Assembly (NCBI GenBank): GCA_016720585.1
Contig: JADKKH010000004.1
Coordinates: 124,001-188,000 of the forward strand
Origin: Chitinophagaceae bacterium
GTDB taxonomy: Bacteria > Bacteroidota > Bacteroidia > Chitinophagales > Chitinophagaceae
Reading direction: 5' to 3'
Length of the DNA: 64,000 nucleotides
Shown here: one piece after another, positions 53,657-61,898 of the stretch
Layout: the number at the start of each line of letters is the position of its first letter
Numbering within the stretch: position 1 is the stretch's first letter
Notes under the pieces: model-generated
Seen by the model: only the letters and a program-made list of their open reading frames with translations
Databases searched by the model: none
What the model was told of the DNA's origin: nothing
Made by a program: the position numbers and the translations under genes

Positions 53657-55357
53657 TCATTCTGTTTTCTTTAAGCTGATGTAGTAATTTTTGCTGATAT
53701 CCATATTGTAATTCAATGGCACGTCAAAGTTTTGCCACACAGTTTTAGGATAAATGACGAATGGTCTTCCACCCATTAATTGTACAGGCATATTAAAACC
53801 ATCTATACAATTTACCCAACGGTATGAGATTTTTCTTCCTTTCATTTTATATTCAAGGACAGGAATTTTAATTGTTCGTAAATACTGGTCAAAGATTTTA
53901 GACAGGTCTTTCTGGGATACTCTGGAGAAATAGGCTTCCACATCTTTTGAATCCACCGTCTGGTGATAATAATCTTTATTCAATCCTCTCAGTATCTTTC
54001 TGAAAACGGAATCATTATTAATAACCTGCCGGATCGTATGTAAAAGATTGGCTCCTTTATTATACATATCATTGCTGCCTTCCTGGTTTACGTCATAGTG
54101 CCCGATCAGCGGTTTGTTGTTGGAAATATTTTTGCGGATACCCTGCACATATTCATCAGCTGCTTTTTTGCCGTATTGATATTCTACAAATAAGGCTTCA
54201 GCATACATGGCAAATCCCTCATGTATCCACATGTCCGCAATATCATTGGTAGTGATATTATTGGCAAACCATTCATGGGCGCTTTCATGAACAATAATGT
54301 AATCCCATTTCAGACCCCAACCGCTGCCGGAAAGATCACTTCCGAGGTAGCCATTCAGGTAATGGTTGCCATAAGCCGTGGCACTCTGGTGTTCCATACC
54401 GAGGTGTGATGATTCCACCAATTTATAGCCATCTTCAAAAAAAGGAAAGGGGCCAAACCAATACTCAAATGCTTTCAGCATGGGTTTTACATCACGGCCA
54501 AATTGTTTTTTTGCTTTTCCCAGGTTATAATCAAGTACCCAATAATCCAGGGAAAGGTTTTTCCCCGTTTCGCTCATAAAATTGTCTGCGAAGTGAACAT
54601 ACTTGCCGATGTAAGGAACGATGTTATAATTATTGATCGGGTTTTTCACTTGCCAGGTATATAACAGCGTACCGTCTTTCTGATCGTCTTTTGAATACAA
54701 CCTGCCGTTAGAAACCGCAACAAGTGAATCAGGAACTCTTACCTGTATCAATGCGCCCTGGTCGGGTTCATCACTTTGATGGTCTTTACAGGGATACCAT
54801 ACACTGGCACCCAGTCCCTGGCAGGCTACCGACATCCAGGGCCGGCCCAGGTCATCGTTTTTCCAGATCCAACCTCCATCCCAGGGCGGATTTACGGCTT
54901 CGCGGGGAAGACCCTGGAAATAAATTTTTATACTGTGCAGGGTTACCGGTACATGGCGTTGCAAAGCGGTTTTGGCAGAAATAAAATTGAAACTGCCAAA
55001 ATCTATGATATAAACATTGCCCTTTCGGGTAAAAGATGTTACACTTTTATTATTGAAAATAATACTGTCAATAACCATCGGCTGCTGCAGGTCGATCTGC
55101 ATTTTTTTATACGGGCCATCGCTGTTTATATCAAAACCGATCTGGTTCCAACCACGGATCATTTTTTTTTTGAAATCCGGGGCTACATAAATATTATAGG
55201 ATACAACATTCCACCAGGCCCGTTCCGGGGTTATGCTTCCCCGGAGGGTATCCTCGTGTGAGAATTTTTCTTTACGATTGAGGGGCTGGGCATTGGAGGA
55301 TTGAAAAAGAAAAAAGGAAAAAATTATAAGGTATGATGACCGGGCAATGTATTTCAC
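53657..55357 (-). CDS. M1 family metallopeptidase
   Basis: A 566-residue secreted zinc peptidase with a signal peptide ending near SSNAQ. The zinc site is HESAHEWF (HExxH, about residue 356), with the third ligand Glu in WIHEGFAMYAE 18-19 residues later. SSHLGMEHQSATAYG stands at the substrate-anchoring GxMEN position. N-terminal beta-domain and catalytic domain are present, but the long C-terminal helical domain of aminopeptidase N is missing, as in shorter M1 proteins of this phylum. The start codon is GTG. Confidence 0.92.
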   Translation of the reverse strand: MKYIARSSYLIIFSFFLFQSSNAQPLNRKEKFSHEDTLRGSITPERAWWNVVSYNIYVAPDFKKKMIRGWNQIGFDINSDGPYKKMQIDLQQPMVIDSIIFNNKSVTSFTRKGNVYIIDFGSFNFISAKTALQRHVPVTLHSIKIYFQGLPREAVNPPWDGGWIWKNDDLGRPWMSVACQGLGASVWYPCKDHQSDEPDQGALIQVRVPDSLVAVSNGRLYSKDDQKDGTLLYTWQVKNPINNYNIVPYIGKYVHFADNFMSETGKNLSLDYWVLDYNLGKAKKQFGRDVKPMLKAFEYWFGPFPFFEDGYKLVESSHLGMEHQSATAYGNHYLNGYLGSDLSGSGWGLKWDYIIVHESAHEWFANNITTNDIADMWIHEGFAMYAEALFVEYQYGKKAADEYVQGIRKNISNNKPLIGHYDVNQEGSNDMYNKGANLLHTIRQVINNDSVFRKILRGLNKDYYHQTVDSKDVEAYFSRVSQKDLSKIFDQYLRTIKIPVLEYKMKGRKISYRWVNCIDGFNMPVQLMGGRPFVIYPKTVWQNFDVPLNYNMDISKNYYISLKKTE

Positions 55358-55401
55358 GGAGATTTGCTTTGTTGCTGTAAATTTAAGCTTTGATAACTAA
55401 G

Positions 55402-57039
55402 ATGAAAGTTAAAAGTGTTTGCATAAAAATAATTTGCGGGTTCGGGATTGCCTGGGCGATTTCGGGCTGCTATAACAAAAAGAACAGTGAGGGGAATATT
55501 TTTCACTATAATGAATTCAACGGGATATCTTCTCTGGATCCGGCCTTTGCCAAAAGCCAGTCAACCATGTGGGCGGCACACCAATTGTACAACACCCTGG
55601 TGGAGATTGATGACAGCCTGCACATCATTCCCTCCCTGGCGAAAAGCTGGGATGTTTCTGCAGACCGGATGTCATTCACCTTTCATTTACGGGATGATAT
55701 TTACTTTCATGACGATGATGTTTTTGCCGGAGGTAAAGGAAGAAAGCTGACAGCAAAAGATGTGGCCTACAGTTTTTCCCGGATCATCGATAAGCAAACA
55801 GCCAGCCCGGGATCATGGATATTTAACCGTAAGGTGGATACGATACAACCGTTTACAGCTATCGATGATACCACCTTTCAATTAAAACTTCTGCGTCCTT
55901 ATATTCCGATACTGGGTATTATTTCCATGCAGTATTGTTCCATTGTGGCGAAAGAAGCTGTGGAGAAATATGGAACCGAATTCCGCCGGCATCCCGTGGG
56001 TACCGGACCGTTTCAATTTATTGACTGGGAAGAAGGACAGGCATTGGTATTAAAAAAAAATCCGGCGTATTTTGAAAAAGATGAAGCCGGAAACCGATTG
56101 CCTTACCTGGACGGAATAAAAGTTTCTTTTTATGACAGTAAGGCCACAGAGTTTTTATTGTTCCGGCAAAAGCAACTGGAGTTTATAAATGATATCGAAG
56201 CCTCCTTTAAAGATGAAGTGCTGACCAAAAAAGGAACGCTCCGGAAAGACTGGGAAGGGAAAATTGAATTGCAGGTAAATCCTTATCTCAATATAGAATA
56301 CCTTGGTATTCTCGTTGATTCAACAAACGACCTGGTAAAAAATTCACCGATGCGGTTCAAAAAGATCCGGCAGGCGGTTAATTATGGATTTGATCGTAGG
56401 AAAATGGTATTATATCTCCGCAATTCTTTGGGTACACCTGCTGAATCAGGATTTGTACCCCTGGGTCTGCCATCCTTTGATTCATCCGTAGTAAAGGGAT
56501 ATTCTTATAACCCCGCTAAAACAAAACAATTACTGGCAGAAGCCGGTTACCCGGGTGGTAAAGGACTACCTGTTGTAAAACTGCTGACCATTGCTATTTA
56601 TGCAGACATGGCAAATTTTATCGCCAAACAGTTGGAAGAATCCGGTATCCCCGTTCAGGTGGATGTGGTACAAAAGGCCTTGCTTTTGACCATGACCTCC
56701 AGTTCCACGGCTGCATTCTTCCGGGGAAGCTGGATCGCGGATTACCCGGATGCAGAAAATTATTTATCCGTTTTTTATTCTAAGAATCCGGCACCTCCCA
56801 ACTACACGCGGTATAAGAGTGCCGCATTTGACGCCGCTTTTGAAAAAGCCATTAAAGAAGATAATGATTCGCTCCGGTATAAATTATACCAGCAAGCCGA
56901 CCAGATCATGATTGACGATGCACCGGTAGTCCCCTTGTGGTATGATAAAGTAGTGAGATTGGTACAGCCTGAAATAGCCGGCTTTCCACCCAATGCACTT
57001 AACCTGCTTGAATTGCGGAGGGTGCGGTTAAAAAAATAA
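55402..57039 (+). CDS. ABC transporter substrate-binding lipoprotein (peptide type)
   Basis: A 545-residue SBP_bac_5 family protein with a lipoprotein signal peptide (ending AISGC). Signature blocks are SLDPAFAKSQST, LAKSWDVSADRMSFTFHLRDDIYFHDDDVF, HPVGTGPFQFIDWEEGQALVLKKNPAYF and the C-terminal DAPVVPLWYDKVVRLVQPEI. It would bind oligopeptides or similar solutes for an Opp/Dpp importer, but no permease or ATPase genes are adjacent. I start at MKVKSVC; four extra codons upstream are possible. Confidence 0.9.
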   Translation: MKVKSVCIKIICGFGIAWAISGCYNKKNSEGNIFHYNEFNGISSLDPAFAKSQSTMWAAHQLYNTLVEIDDSLHIIPSLAKSWDVSADRMSFTFHLRDDIYFHDDDVFAGGKGRKLTAKDVAYSFSRIIDKQTASPGSWIFNRKVDTIQPFTAIDDTTFQLKLLRPYIPILGIISMQYCSIVAKEAVEKYGTEFRRHPVGTGPFQFIDWEEGQALVLKKNPAYFEKDEAGNRLPYLDGIKVSFYDSKATEFLLFRQKQLEFINDIEASFKDEVLTKKGTLRKDWEGKIELQVNPYLNIEYLGILVDSTNDLVKNSPMRFKKIRQAVNYGFDRRKMVLYLRNSLGTPAESGFVPLGLPSFDSSVVKGYSYNPAKTKQLLAEAGYPGGKGLPVVKLLTIAIYADMANFIAKQLEESGIPVQVDVVQKALLLTMTSSSTAAFFRGSWIADYPDAENYLSVFYSKNPAPPNYTRYKSAAFDAAFEKAIKEDNDSLRYKLYQQADQIMIDDAPVVPLWYDKVVRLVQPEIAGFPPNALNLLELRRVRLKK

Positions 57040-57040
57040 A

Positions 57041-57170
57041 GAGGCTGTCTCGAAAGCCAGCAAATTTGTCACATTGAGTTTATCGAAATGCGTACAAATT
57101 TCTGGTCAATCATTATCATATTTCGCCATAGCTCAATATGACAAAGATTGACCCTTTTAAGACAACCTTA
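57041..57170. repeat. Decayed inverted-repeat element between two convergent genes
   Basis: GAGGCTGTCTCGAAAG at 57041-57056 and the inverse of 57155-57170 agree at about 12 of 16 positions, with differences mostly transitions. Inside, TTTGTCACATTGAG (57065-57078) is mirrored by CTCAATATGACAAA (57131-57144) with one mismatch. The whole gap is one imperfect hairpin starting right after the SBP stop and ending at the msrA stop. The termini resemble ends of some insertion sequences, so it may be an old MITE-like element. Confidence 0.6.
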
Positions 57171-57175
57171 TTTTT

Positions 57176-57853
57176 CTAATGTTTTAATTTATCCTTAAAC
57201 ACTTTTCTGAATTTGTCCAGCTTGGGCCGGATAACTATTTTGCAATAAGGATTTGCGTTTTCATTATTTTCAAAATATTGCTGGTGATAATCTTCTGCCG
57301 GGTAGAATTTGGTGAAAGCAGTTATTTCCGTAACGATCGGTTTGTCAAATGCCCCGCTTTTATCCAATGCGATTTTATATTTTTCTGCTTTTTCTTTTTG
57401 TTCCGCGCTATGATAAAAAACACCACTCCGGTATTGTGTGCCGGCATCTGCGCCCTGGCGGTTTAATGAGGTAGGGTCATGGGTCTCCCAGAACACAGCC
57501 AGTAATTCATCAAAAGTAATTTTCGACGGATCATATTCAATTTGCAAACATTCTGCATGACCGGTTTCTCCACTACAAACCTGTTTGTAGGTAGGGTTTT
57601 CAATTTGCCCGCCGGTATAGCCGGAAGTAGCGCTGATAACACCTTCCAGTTCTTCAAAAATGGCCTCGGTACACCAGAAGCAGCCATTGGCGAATGTCGC
57701 GATCTCTGTCTTGCCCGGAGCGGATAGGTCTGTTTGTTCTGACATTGTATGGTTGTTTATATTTTGTGTGGTCATTGAATGGGTTGGTGATTTTTGTGCA
57801 CAGGAAACCAATGTGATAAGCCCGATGATTATTGTTGCCAATGTTGTCTTCAT
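57176..57853 (-). CDS. msrA: Peptide-methionine (S)-S-oxide reductase
   Basis: MsrA repairs the S-form of methionine sulfoxide. The 225-residue protein has a lipoprotein signal peptide (LITLVSC18) and a spacer. The catalytic block ATFANGCFWCTEAIF follows, with Cys58 as nucleophile and Cys61 nearby. SGYTGG, GHAECLQIEYDP and the YHQQYFENN stretch are typical. The signal peptide predicts an envelope location, where it would protect exported proteins. It is convergent with the SBP gene. Confidence 0.95.
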   Translation of the reverse strand: MKTTLATIIIGLITLVSCAQKSPTHSMTTQNINNHTMSEQTDLSAPGKTEIATFANGCFWCTEAIFEELEGVISATSGYTGGQIENPTYKQVCSGETGHAECLQIEYDPSKITFDELLAVFWETHDPTSLNRQGADAGTQYRSGVFYHSAEQKEKAEKYKIALDKSGAFDKPIVTEITAFTKFYPAEDYHQQYFENNENANPYCKIVIRPKLDKFRKVFKDKLKH

Positions 57854-58033
57854 ATCTGGATATTTTTTTCCGGTTTGTAAATTTCGTGCAATCTACGATA
57901 AGAAGAACCGGGTTCTTTGTCATATAGCTGCCAAAATATACCTTTTGAGAAACCGTTAACAACACTAATAACAAAGGGAGCCTGAAAAGGTTTGTTAATA
58001 CATTTAGCGACTATCAGTTTGTCGCAAACTGCC

Positions 58034-58100
58034 GTGCTTTCTGTGCCCGCTGTGGTTTCTTTTTAACCACAGCGGGCACGGCGATACACAGCGAAAGCAC
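58034..58100. repeat. Large nested hairpin repeat
   Basis: GTGCCCGCTGTGGTT (58043-58057) and AACCACAGCGGGCAC (58065-58079) form a perfect 15-bp stem with a seven-base loop. Outside it, GTGCTTTC (58034-58041) pairs with GAAAGCAC (58093-58100). It lies in the non-coding gap between msrA and mutS2. No T-run follows, so it is a repeat rather than a terminator. Confidence 0.75.
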
Positions 58101-58183
58101 AAAATTTTACATTAGTCGGTATCAGTTTCAAATATGCGGGTAGTCATTTTTTACCTGCCAAAAGGCGGGATTGACTTTTTTTG

Positions 58184-58253
58184 CCTGCCTGCCGGTAGGC
58201 AGGTTACTTTTTTGCGTCAAAGCCTGCCCCGTTTTTCTCGGGGGCAAAAAAGT
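58184..58253. repeat. Composite palindromic repeat before mutS2
   Basis: CCTGCCT...AGGCAGG (58184-58203) repeats the core at 44207. Directly after it, ACTTTTTTGC (58206-58215) pairs with GCAAAAAAGT (58244-58253) around an inner GC-rich stem (TGCCCCG with CGGGGGCA). The whole gap 57854-58351 (498 bp) holds this and the hairpin at 58034. I see no gene in it. Confidence 0.65.
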
Positions 58254-58351
58254 AAAAACCAACCCTATATCGAATTTGAGTATATAATCCTAAATCCTTT
58301 ACAATTAACTTCGCTGGCTAAATCAACCCGGTATTTTTCGAACTAACCATT

Positions 58352-60460
58352 ATGAAACTTTTTCCCGCATCTGCTTCTGTTCAACTTGAATTTACTAAAA
58401 TAAAAGATCTGCTGGCAAACCATTGCCAGACCGAATATGCCCTCGCAAAGGCTCAGGAGCTCCGTATTCATACCCGTAAAGAATTTGTAGAAACCGAATT
58501 AAAACAAAGTCATGAATACCGTCAGCTGGTGGTAAACGGCATTTATTTTCCCAATGATGTTATCCTGAACCTATCCCGCGAATTAAAACTGCTTTCCATT
58601 CCCGGAGCCGTATTAAGTGCAGCAGAACTACAGCAAATAAGAAAACTGGCAGAGAGTATTGAAAAAATATTTCGTTGGTTTGATGCCGAAAGAAAAATGG
58701 CTTACGAAGCACTTGCAAAAGTTATCAGTGGCACCTACTATGAAAAAAAGATCGCGGTTTTGATCAATGATGTGCTGGATGAATTTGGCCAGGTGAAAGA
58801 TAATGCCTCCGAAGATTTGAAAAATATCCGGATGAGTTTGTACCGGAAACGCAATGAATTACGGCGGCTTTTTGATAAGCTGGTGACAAAGCTGAATAAA
58901 CAAGGTCACCTGGCAGAGATCGAAGAAAGTTTTATGAATGGCCGCCGCGTGCTGGCGGTATTTGCCGAACAAAAGAGAACCGTAAAAGGAATTCTGCATG
59001 GAGAAAGTGACAGCCGCAAAACGGCCTTTGTAGAACCTGAGGAAACGATCGAGTTGAATAACAGGATCTATGAATTGGAAAGTGATGAACAAAAAGAAGT
59101 TTACCGGATTTTAAAGGAATTAACTGCACAGTTATCCGGATATGCTTCCTTACTCTCCGCCTGGCATGAGGTAACCGGTGAATTTGATTTTATAAGGGCA
59201 AAAGCAAAACTTGCGGCTGAAATAAAGGGGGAATACCCGGCAGTTACGGATAAAGCGCATGTTCACCTTGTAGAAGCGTATCATCCTTTATTATACCTCT
59301 ATAATCAACGGTCCGGAAAGCCAACGATCCCGGTTACAATTACCCTCGATGATGTGCAACGCATTTTAGTTATCAGTGGTCCGAATGCAGGAGGCAAAAC
59401 AGTGACCATGAAAACCGTTGGACTGCTCCAGATGATGGTGCAAAGTGGTTTGCTGGTGCCTGTTCATCCGTCCTCGCAGTTTGGAATTTTCAAGCAACTG
59501 ATGATCCATATCGGCGATACCCAAAGTATCGAATTTGAGCTGAGTACCTACAGCAGTCATTTATTGCACATGAAATATTTCATGGAAGAGGCCAATGGCC
59601 GTACTTTGTTTTTTATTGATGAATTGGGAAGCGGGAGTGACCCTAACCTCGGTGGCGCTTTTGCCGAAGTTATTTTGCAGGAGCTGGTGAAAAAACATGC
59701 ATTTGGAATAATAACCACGCATTATCTCAATCTGAAAATAATGGCGGGAAAAACCCCGGGTATCCTGAATGGAGCCATGGCTTTTGATGAAAAGAATTTG
59801 CGGCCATTATATAAACTGGTAACCGGCAAACCGGGCAGTTCCTATACTTTTTCAATTGCAGAAAGGATCGGGTTGGATAAAAATCTGATCAACCGGGCAC
59901 GGTTGCTCGTAGATGAAAACCATTTCAGGCTGGATAAATTATTGAACCGGACCGAACAGGATTTACAGGATATTCAGCAGAAAGAAAAAGGGCTGCATAA
60001 ATTGCTAAAGGAAAATGAGAAATTAAAAAAGGAAATGCAGGAAACGATCGGGAATGAAAAGCATCAGCAGCAGGTAGAACTGCTGCGGGAACAGAACCGT
60101 GTGGCTGAAGACCGGTTTGCTTATTTGAAAGATATGGAACGGAAACTGAAGCAACTGATGATCGATTGGCGCAAAGAAGAGAATAAGAATAAAGTGATCA
60201 AACAGATGGAAGCGCTTCTTTTCAGAAAAAATGAGCAGAAAACTGTCAGCAGGATGCAAAAGAAGATTGATTCAAAATTCCAGGAGATCGGCGGCGAAAT
60301 AAAAATGGGTGATACAGTGAAAATGAAAAAGAATCACCAGGTGGGCGTAGTGATAGAACTGAGGGGAAAAAGAGCGGTTGTGAAAATCGGGTTATTGCCG
60401 ATGCAGGTGGATGTAAATGATCTGGTCGTGGTGAAGGAAAAAAAAGAGGGTGAGAATTAG
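58352..60460 (+). CDS. mutS2: MutS2 family protein without Smr domain
   Basis: A 702-residue MutS-like ATPase. Core domain with clamp helices (about residues 1-330) precedes the ATPase: Walker A GPNAGGKTVTMK (about residue 345), then FIDELGSGSDPNLGGAFAE and the ITTHY block. A coiled coil follows (EKGLHKLLKENEKLKKEMQ), then a KOW-like end (MGDTVKMKKNHQVGVVIELRGKRAVV). The family's C-terminal Smr nuclease domain is absent; the protein stops about 85 residues short of the usual length. MutS2 acts on recombination or stalled ribosomes; without Smr it cannot cut by that domain. Confidence 0.93.
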   Translation: MKLFPASASVQLEFTKIKDLLANHCQTEYALAKAQELRIHTRKEFVETELKQSHEYRQLVVNGIYFPNDVILNLSRELKLLSIPGAVLSAAELQQIRKLAESIEKIFRWFDAERKMAYEALAKVISGTYYEKKIAVLINDVLDEFGQVKDNASEDLKNIRMSLYRKRNELRRLFDKLVTKLNKQGHLAEIEESFMNGRRVLAVFAEQKRTVKGILHGESDSRKTAFVEPEETIELNNRIYELESDEQKEVYRILKELTAQLSGYASLLSAWHEVTGEFDFIRAKAKLAAEIKGEYPAVTDKAHVHLVEAYHPLLYLYNQRSGKPTIPVTITLDDVQRILVISGPNAGGKTVTMKTVGLLQMMVQSGLLVPVHPSSQFGIFKQLMIHIGDTQSIEFELSTYSSHLLHMKYFMEEANGRTLFFIDELGSGSDPNLGGAFAEVILQELVKKHAFGIITTHYLNLKIMAGKTPGILNGAMAFDEKNLRPLYKLVTGKPGSSYTFSIAERIGLDKNLINRARLLVDENHFRLDKLLNRTEQDLQDIQQKEKGLHKLLKENEKLKKEMQETIGNEKHQQQVELLREQNRVAEDRFAYLKDMERKLKQLMIDWRKEENKNKVIKQMEALLFRKNEQKTVSRMQKKIDSKFQEIGGEIKMGDTVKMKKNHQVGVVIELRGKRAVVKIGLLPMQVDVNDLVVVKEKKEGEN

Positions 60461-60482
60461 ATAAAACAAAATTTTTAACCGG

Positions 60483-60528
60483 ACAACGGAAATCTGTTCC
60501 GTTGTATAGCCGGAACGGAGTTCCGGCT
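60483..60528. repeat. Two hairpins after mutS2
   Basis: ACAACGGAA (60483-60491) pairs with TTCCGTTGT (60497-60505). AGCCGGAA (60508-60515) pairs with TTCCGGCT (60521-60528). Both are perfect stems with five-base loops. They follow the mutS2 stop by about 22 bp and may help end its transcript, though neither has a T-run. Confidence 0.65.
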
Positions 60529-60532
60529 TCCA

Positions 60533-60563
60533 TAAAAAAAGCGAAGCCTTACGGGGCTTCGCT
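60533..60563 (-). terminator. Terminator of the pqiA-CBS unit
   Basis: AGCGAAGCC and GGCTTCGCT form a 9-bp stem across a six-base loop. On the minus strand it is followed by a run of seven T, as expected for the end of the transcript that contains the CBS-domain gene. Confidence 0.8.
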
Positions 60564-60585
60564 GTGTATTTAACGAGTGTGTAAG

Positions 60586-61017
60586 TCAGCTGTTGATATA
60601 ACTCTGAAGATGATTGATGGTTTCTTTCTGTGCAAGAATGGTTTCTTTAACCACATCACTCATCGAAATAATACCGGTGAGTTTATTACTGGCATCAAAT
60701 ACCGGCATATAGCGGATATTTTTTGTCGTCATCAATTGCATACAATGTTCAATACTGTCCGATGGTTTTACAGAAGGTATTTCTGTTGACATGATTTCCG
60801 ATACCAGGGTGTCCGTAGAATTTTTTCCTTTTAATATTACTTTGCGTGAATAGTCCCGTTCGGTCATTATTCCAAGATAGTTGTCCTGTTGCATTACTAC
60901 TACGGATCCGATATTCTTATCAGCCATGATGGTTAATGCTTCCGACACGGTGGTATCCGGGGATACCGTAACTGAAGGAAAGTTTTTCCGGGCTAGCACA
61001 ACAGACACATTATTCAT
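60586..61017 (-). CDS. CBS-domain protein
   Basis: A 143-residue protein made of two CBS motifs: about residues 14-62 (VTVSPDTTVSEALTIMADKNIGSVVVM...YLGIMTERDYSRKVIL) and 78-130 (IPSVKPSDSIEHCMQLMTTKNIRYMPVFDASNKLTGIISMSDVV). The pair forms a Bateman module that usually binds an adenosine-containing ligand. No enzyme domain is attached, so it may be a free regulator. I start at MNNVSVVLA because the 16 codons upstream look non-coding. pqiA-like gene lies 50 bp upstream. Confidence 0.9.
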   Translation of the reverse strand: MNNVSVVLARKNFPSVTVSPDTTVSEALTIMADKNIGSVVVMQQDNYLGIMTERDYSRKVILKGKNSTDTLVSEIMSTEIPSVKPSDSIEHCMQLMTTKNIRYMPVFDASNKLTGIISMSDVVKETILAQKETINHLQSYINS

Positions 61018-61068
61018 ATCCTGAAAGTTTCCGTATAAATCTACGAAAAGAAACAACCCACCCAAAAA

Positions 61069-61569
61069 CTATTTCTTCTTTTCGGGCAGTTGCGCAATCA
61101 TTTTACCGGCAATCCCGGAACTGAACATCAGCAGGACCACAGAAATGGCAAATAAAGTGGTGCCGTTTTCCAGTCGGGAAACAATTATGGTGGAATCAAA
61201 TTTCATATTCAGTATCAGCACGGCTACCACAAAGACATCCAGCATGGACCATTTATTAATGATCTCCAGGACGGTACTGAAAAAAAGATGACGGGGTAGT
61301 TTTCCACCCAGCAAGGTGAAAAAAAGAAAAATATATTTAATGACGGGGAAGATAATGGTAAAAAAAAGTAAGAGCAAGCCAACAAAGACTTCTCCCTGGT
61401 CAAAAAAATACCGGAAGGAAGTGCTGATATAGATATACTCCTTTTTAAGTGTGAACGGCCCGATGCCATATCCGGTTTGCAGTAACGGATACACAAAACC
61501 TCCGGCAAAGAAAATAACTGATGCAACCAGCAGGATGATGGCGGTTCCTTTCCGGTTGTCATTATTTTT
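61069..61569 (-). CDS. Paraquat-inducible protein A family membrane protein
   Basis: A 166-residue inner-membrane protein with four hydrophobic segments. The block KWSMLDVFVVAVLIL (about residues 105-119) is the hallmark of PqiA-type domains. In E. coli PqiA works with PqiB in lipid transport between membranes; no PqiB is adjacent and only one PqiA domain is present, without the zinc-finger cysteines. I start at MKNNDNRKG, ten codons inside the longest frame. Function here is inferred only. Confidence 0.83.
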   Translation of the reverse strand, partial: KNNDNRKGTAIILLVASVIFFAGGFVYPLLQTGYGIGPFTLKKEYIYISTSFRYFFDQGEVFVGLLLLFFTIIFPVIKYIFLFFTLLGGKLPRHLFFSTVLEIINKWSMLDVFVVAVLILNMKFDSTIIVSRLENGTTLFAISVVLLMFSSGIAGKMIAQLPEKKK

Positions 61570-61733
61570 CATACAGGTAAGATATAAAAGATGCATCAAA
61601 AAATCAGTTTCATAATAATTGTTGGGATGATATTATTTGCTATTAAGAAACCCAAAAATCGGGATCGAATAAAAATGTGGAATAACCAAAAAAAATCAGT
61701 TTTATTCTTGTAATAAATTTTTCAAAATCAATT

Positions 61734-61763
61734 TTGCCGGTAGCCTCCGCAAAGCTATTTTTG
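61734..61763 (+). promoter_or_regulatory. Promoter of tRNA-Ser
   Basis: TTG at 61734-61736 and TATTTTTG at 61756-61763 are separated by exactly 19 bases, a full match to the Bacteroidota consensus TTG-N19-TAnnTTTG. The tRNA begins only five bases after the -7 box, so its 5' leader must be very short. Confidence 0.8.
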
Positions 61764-61767
61764 CCGC

Positions 61768-61851
61768 GGAGAGATGGCAGAGCGGTCTAATGCGGCGGTC
61801 TTGAAAACCGTTGACTCAAAAGGTCCGGGGGTTCGAATCCCTCTCTCTCCG
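61768..61851 (+). tRNA. tRNA-Ser (TGA)
   Basis: An 84-nt class II tRNA. Acceptor GGAGAGA pairs with TCTCTCC, and the discriminator is G, as in serine tRNAs. The anticodon arm CGGTC/ACCG-type stem holds loop CTTGAAA with anticodon TGA, reading UCA and related serine codons. The long variable arm (TTGACTCAAAAGGTCC region) and the TTCGAATC T loop are present. CCA is not encoded. Confidence 0.95.
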
Positions 61852-61858
61852 CAAAACG

Positions 61859-61880
61859 GATCCCCCGCTGGGGGATTTTT
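61859..61880 (+). terminator. Terminator of tRNA-Ser
   Basis: ATCCCCC and GGGGGAT pair around a GCT loop and are followed by five T. It lies eight bases after the tRNA and 19 bases before the chosen start of the ABC exporter gene. Confidence 0.85.
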
Positions 61881-61898
61881 AGTTTGTCAGCCCGGAAA

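Noticed and set aside
58134..58346. Open frame containing LPAGRQV
   Set aside because: The residues come from the palindromic CCTGCC repeat read as codons, a familiar artefact in Bacteroidota genomes.
61745..61855. Nine-base direct repeat CTCCGCAAA flanking tRNA-Ser as an attachment site
   Set aside because: It is too short and brackets only the tRNA itself; no integrase or foreign segment is present.
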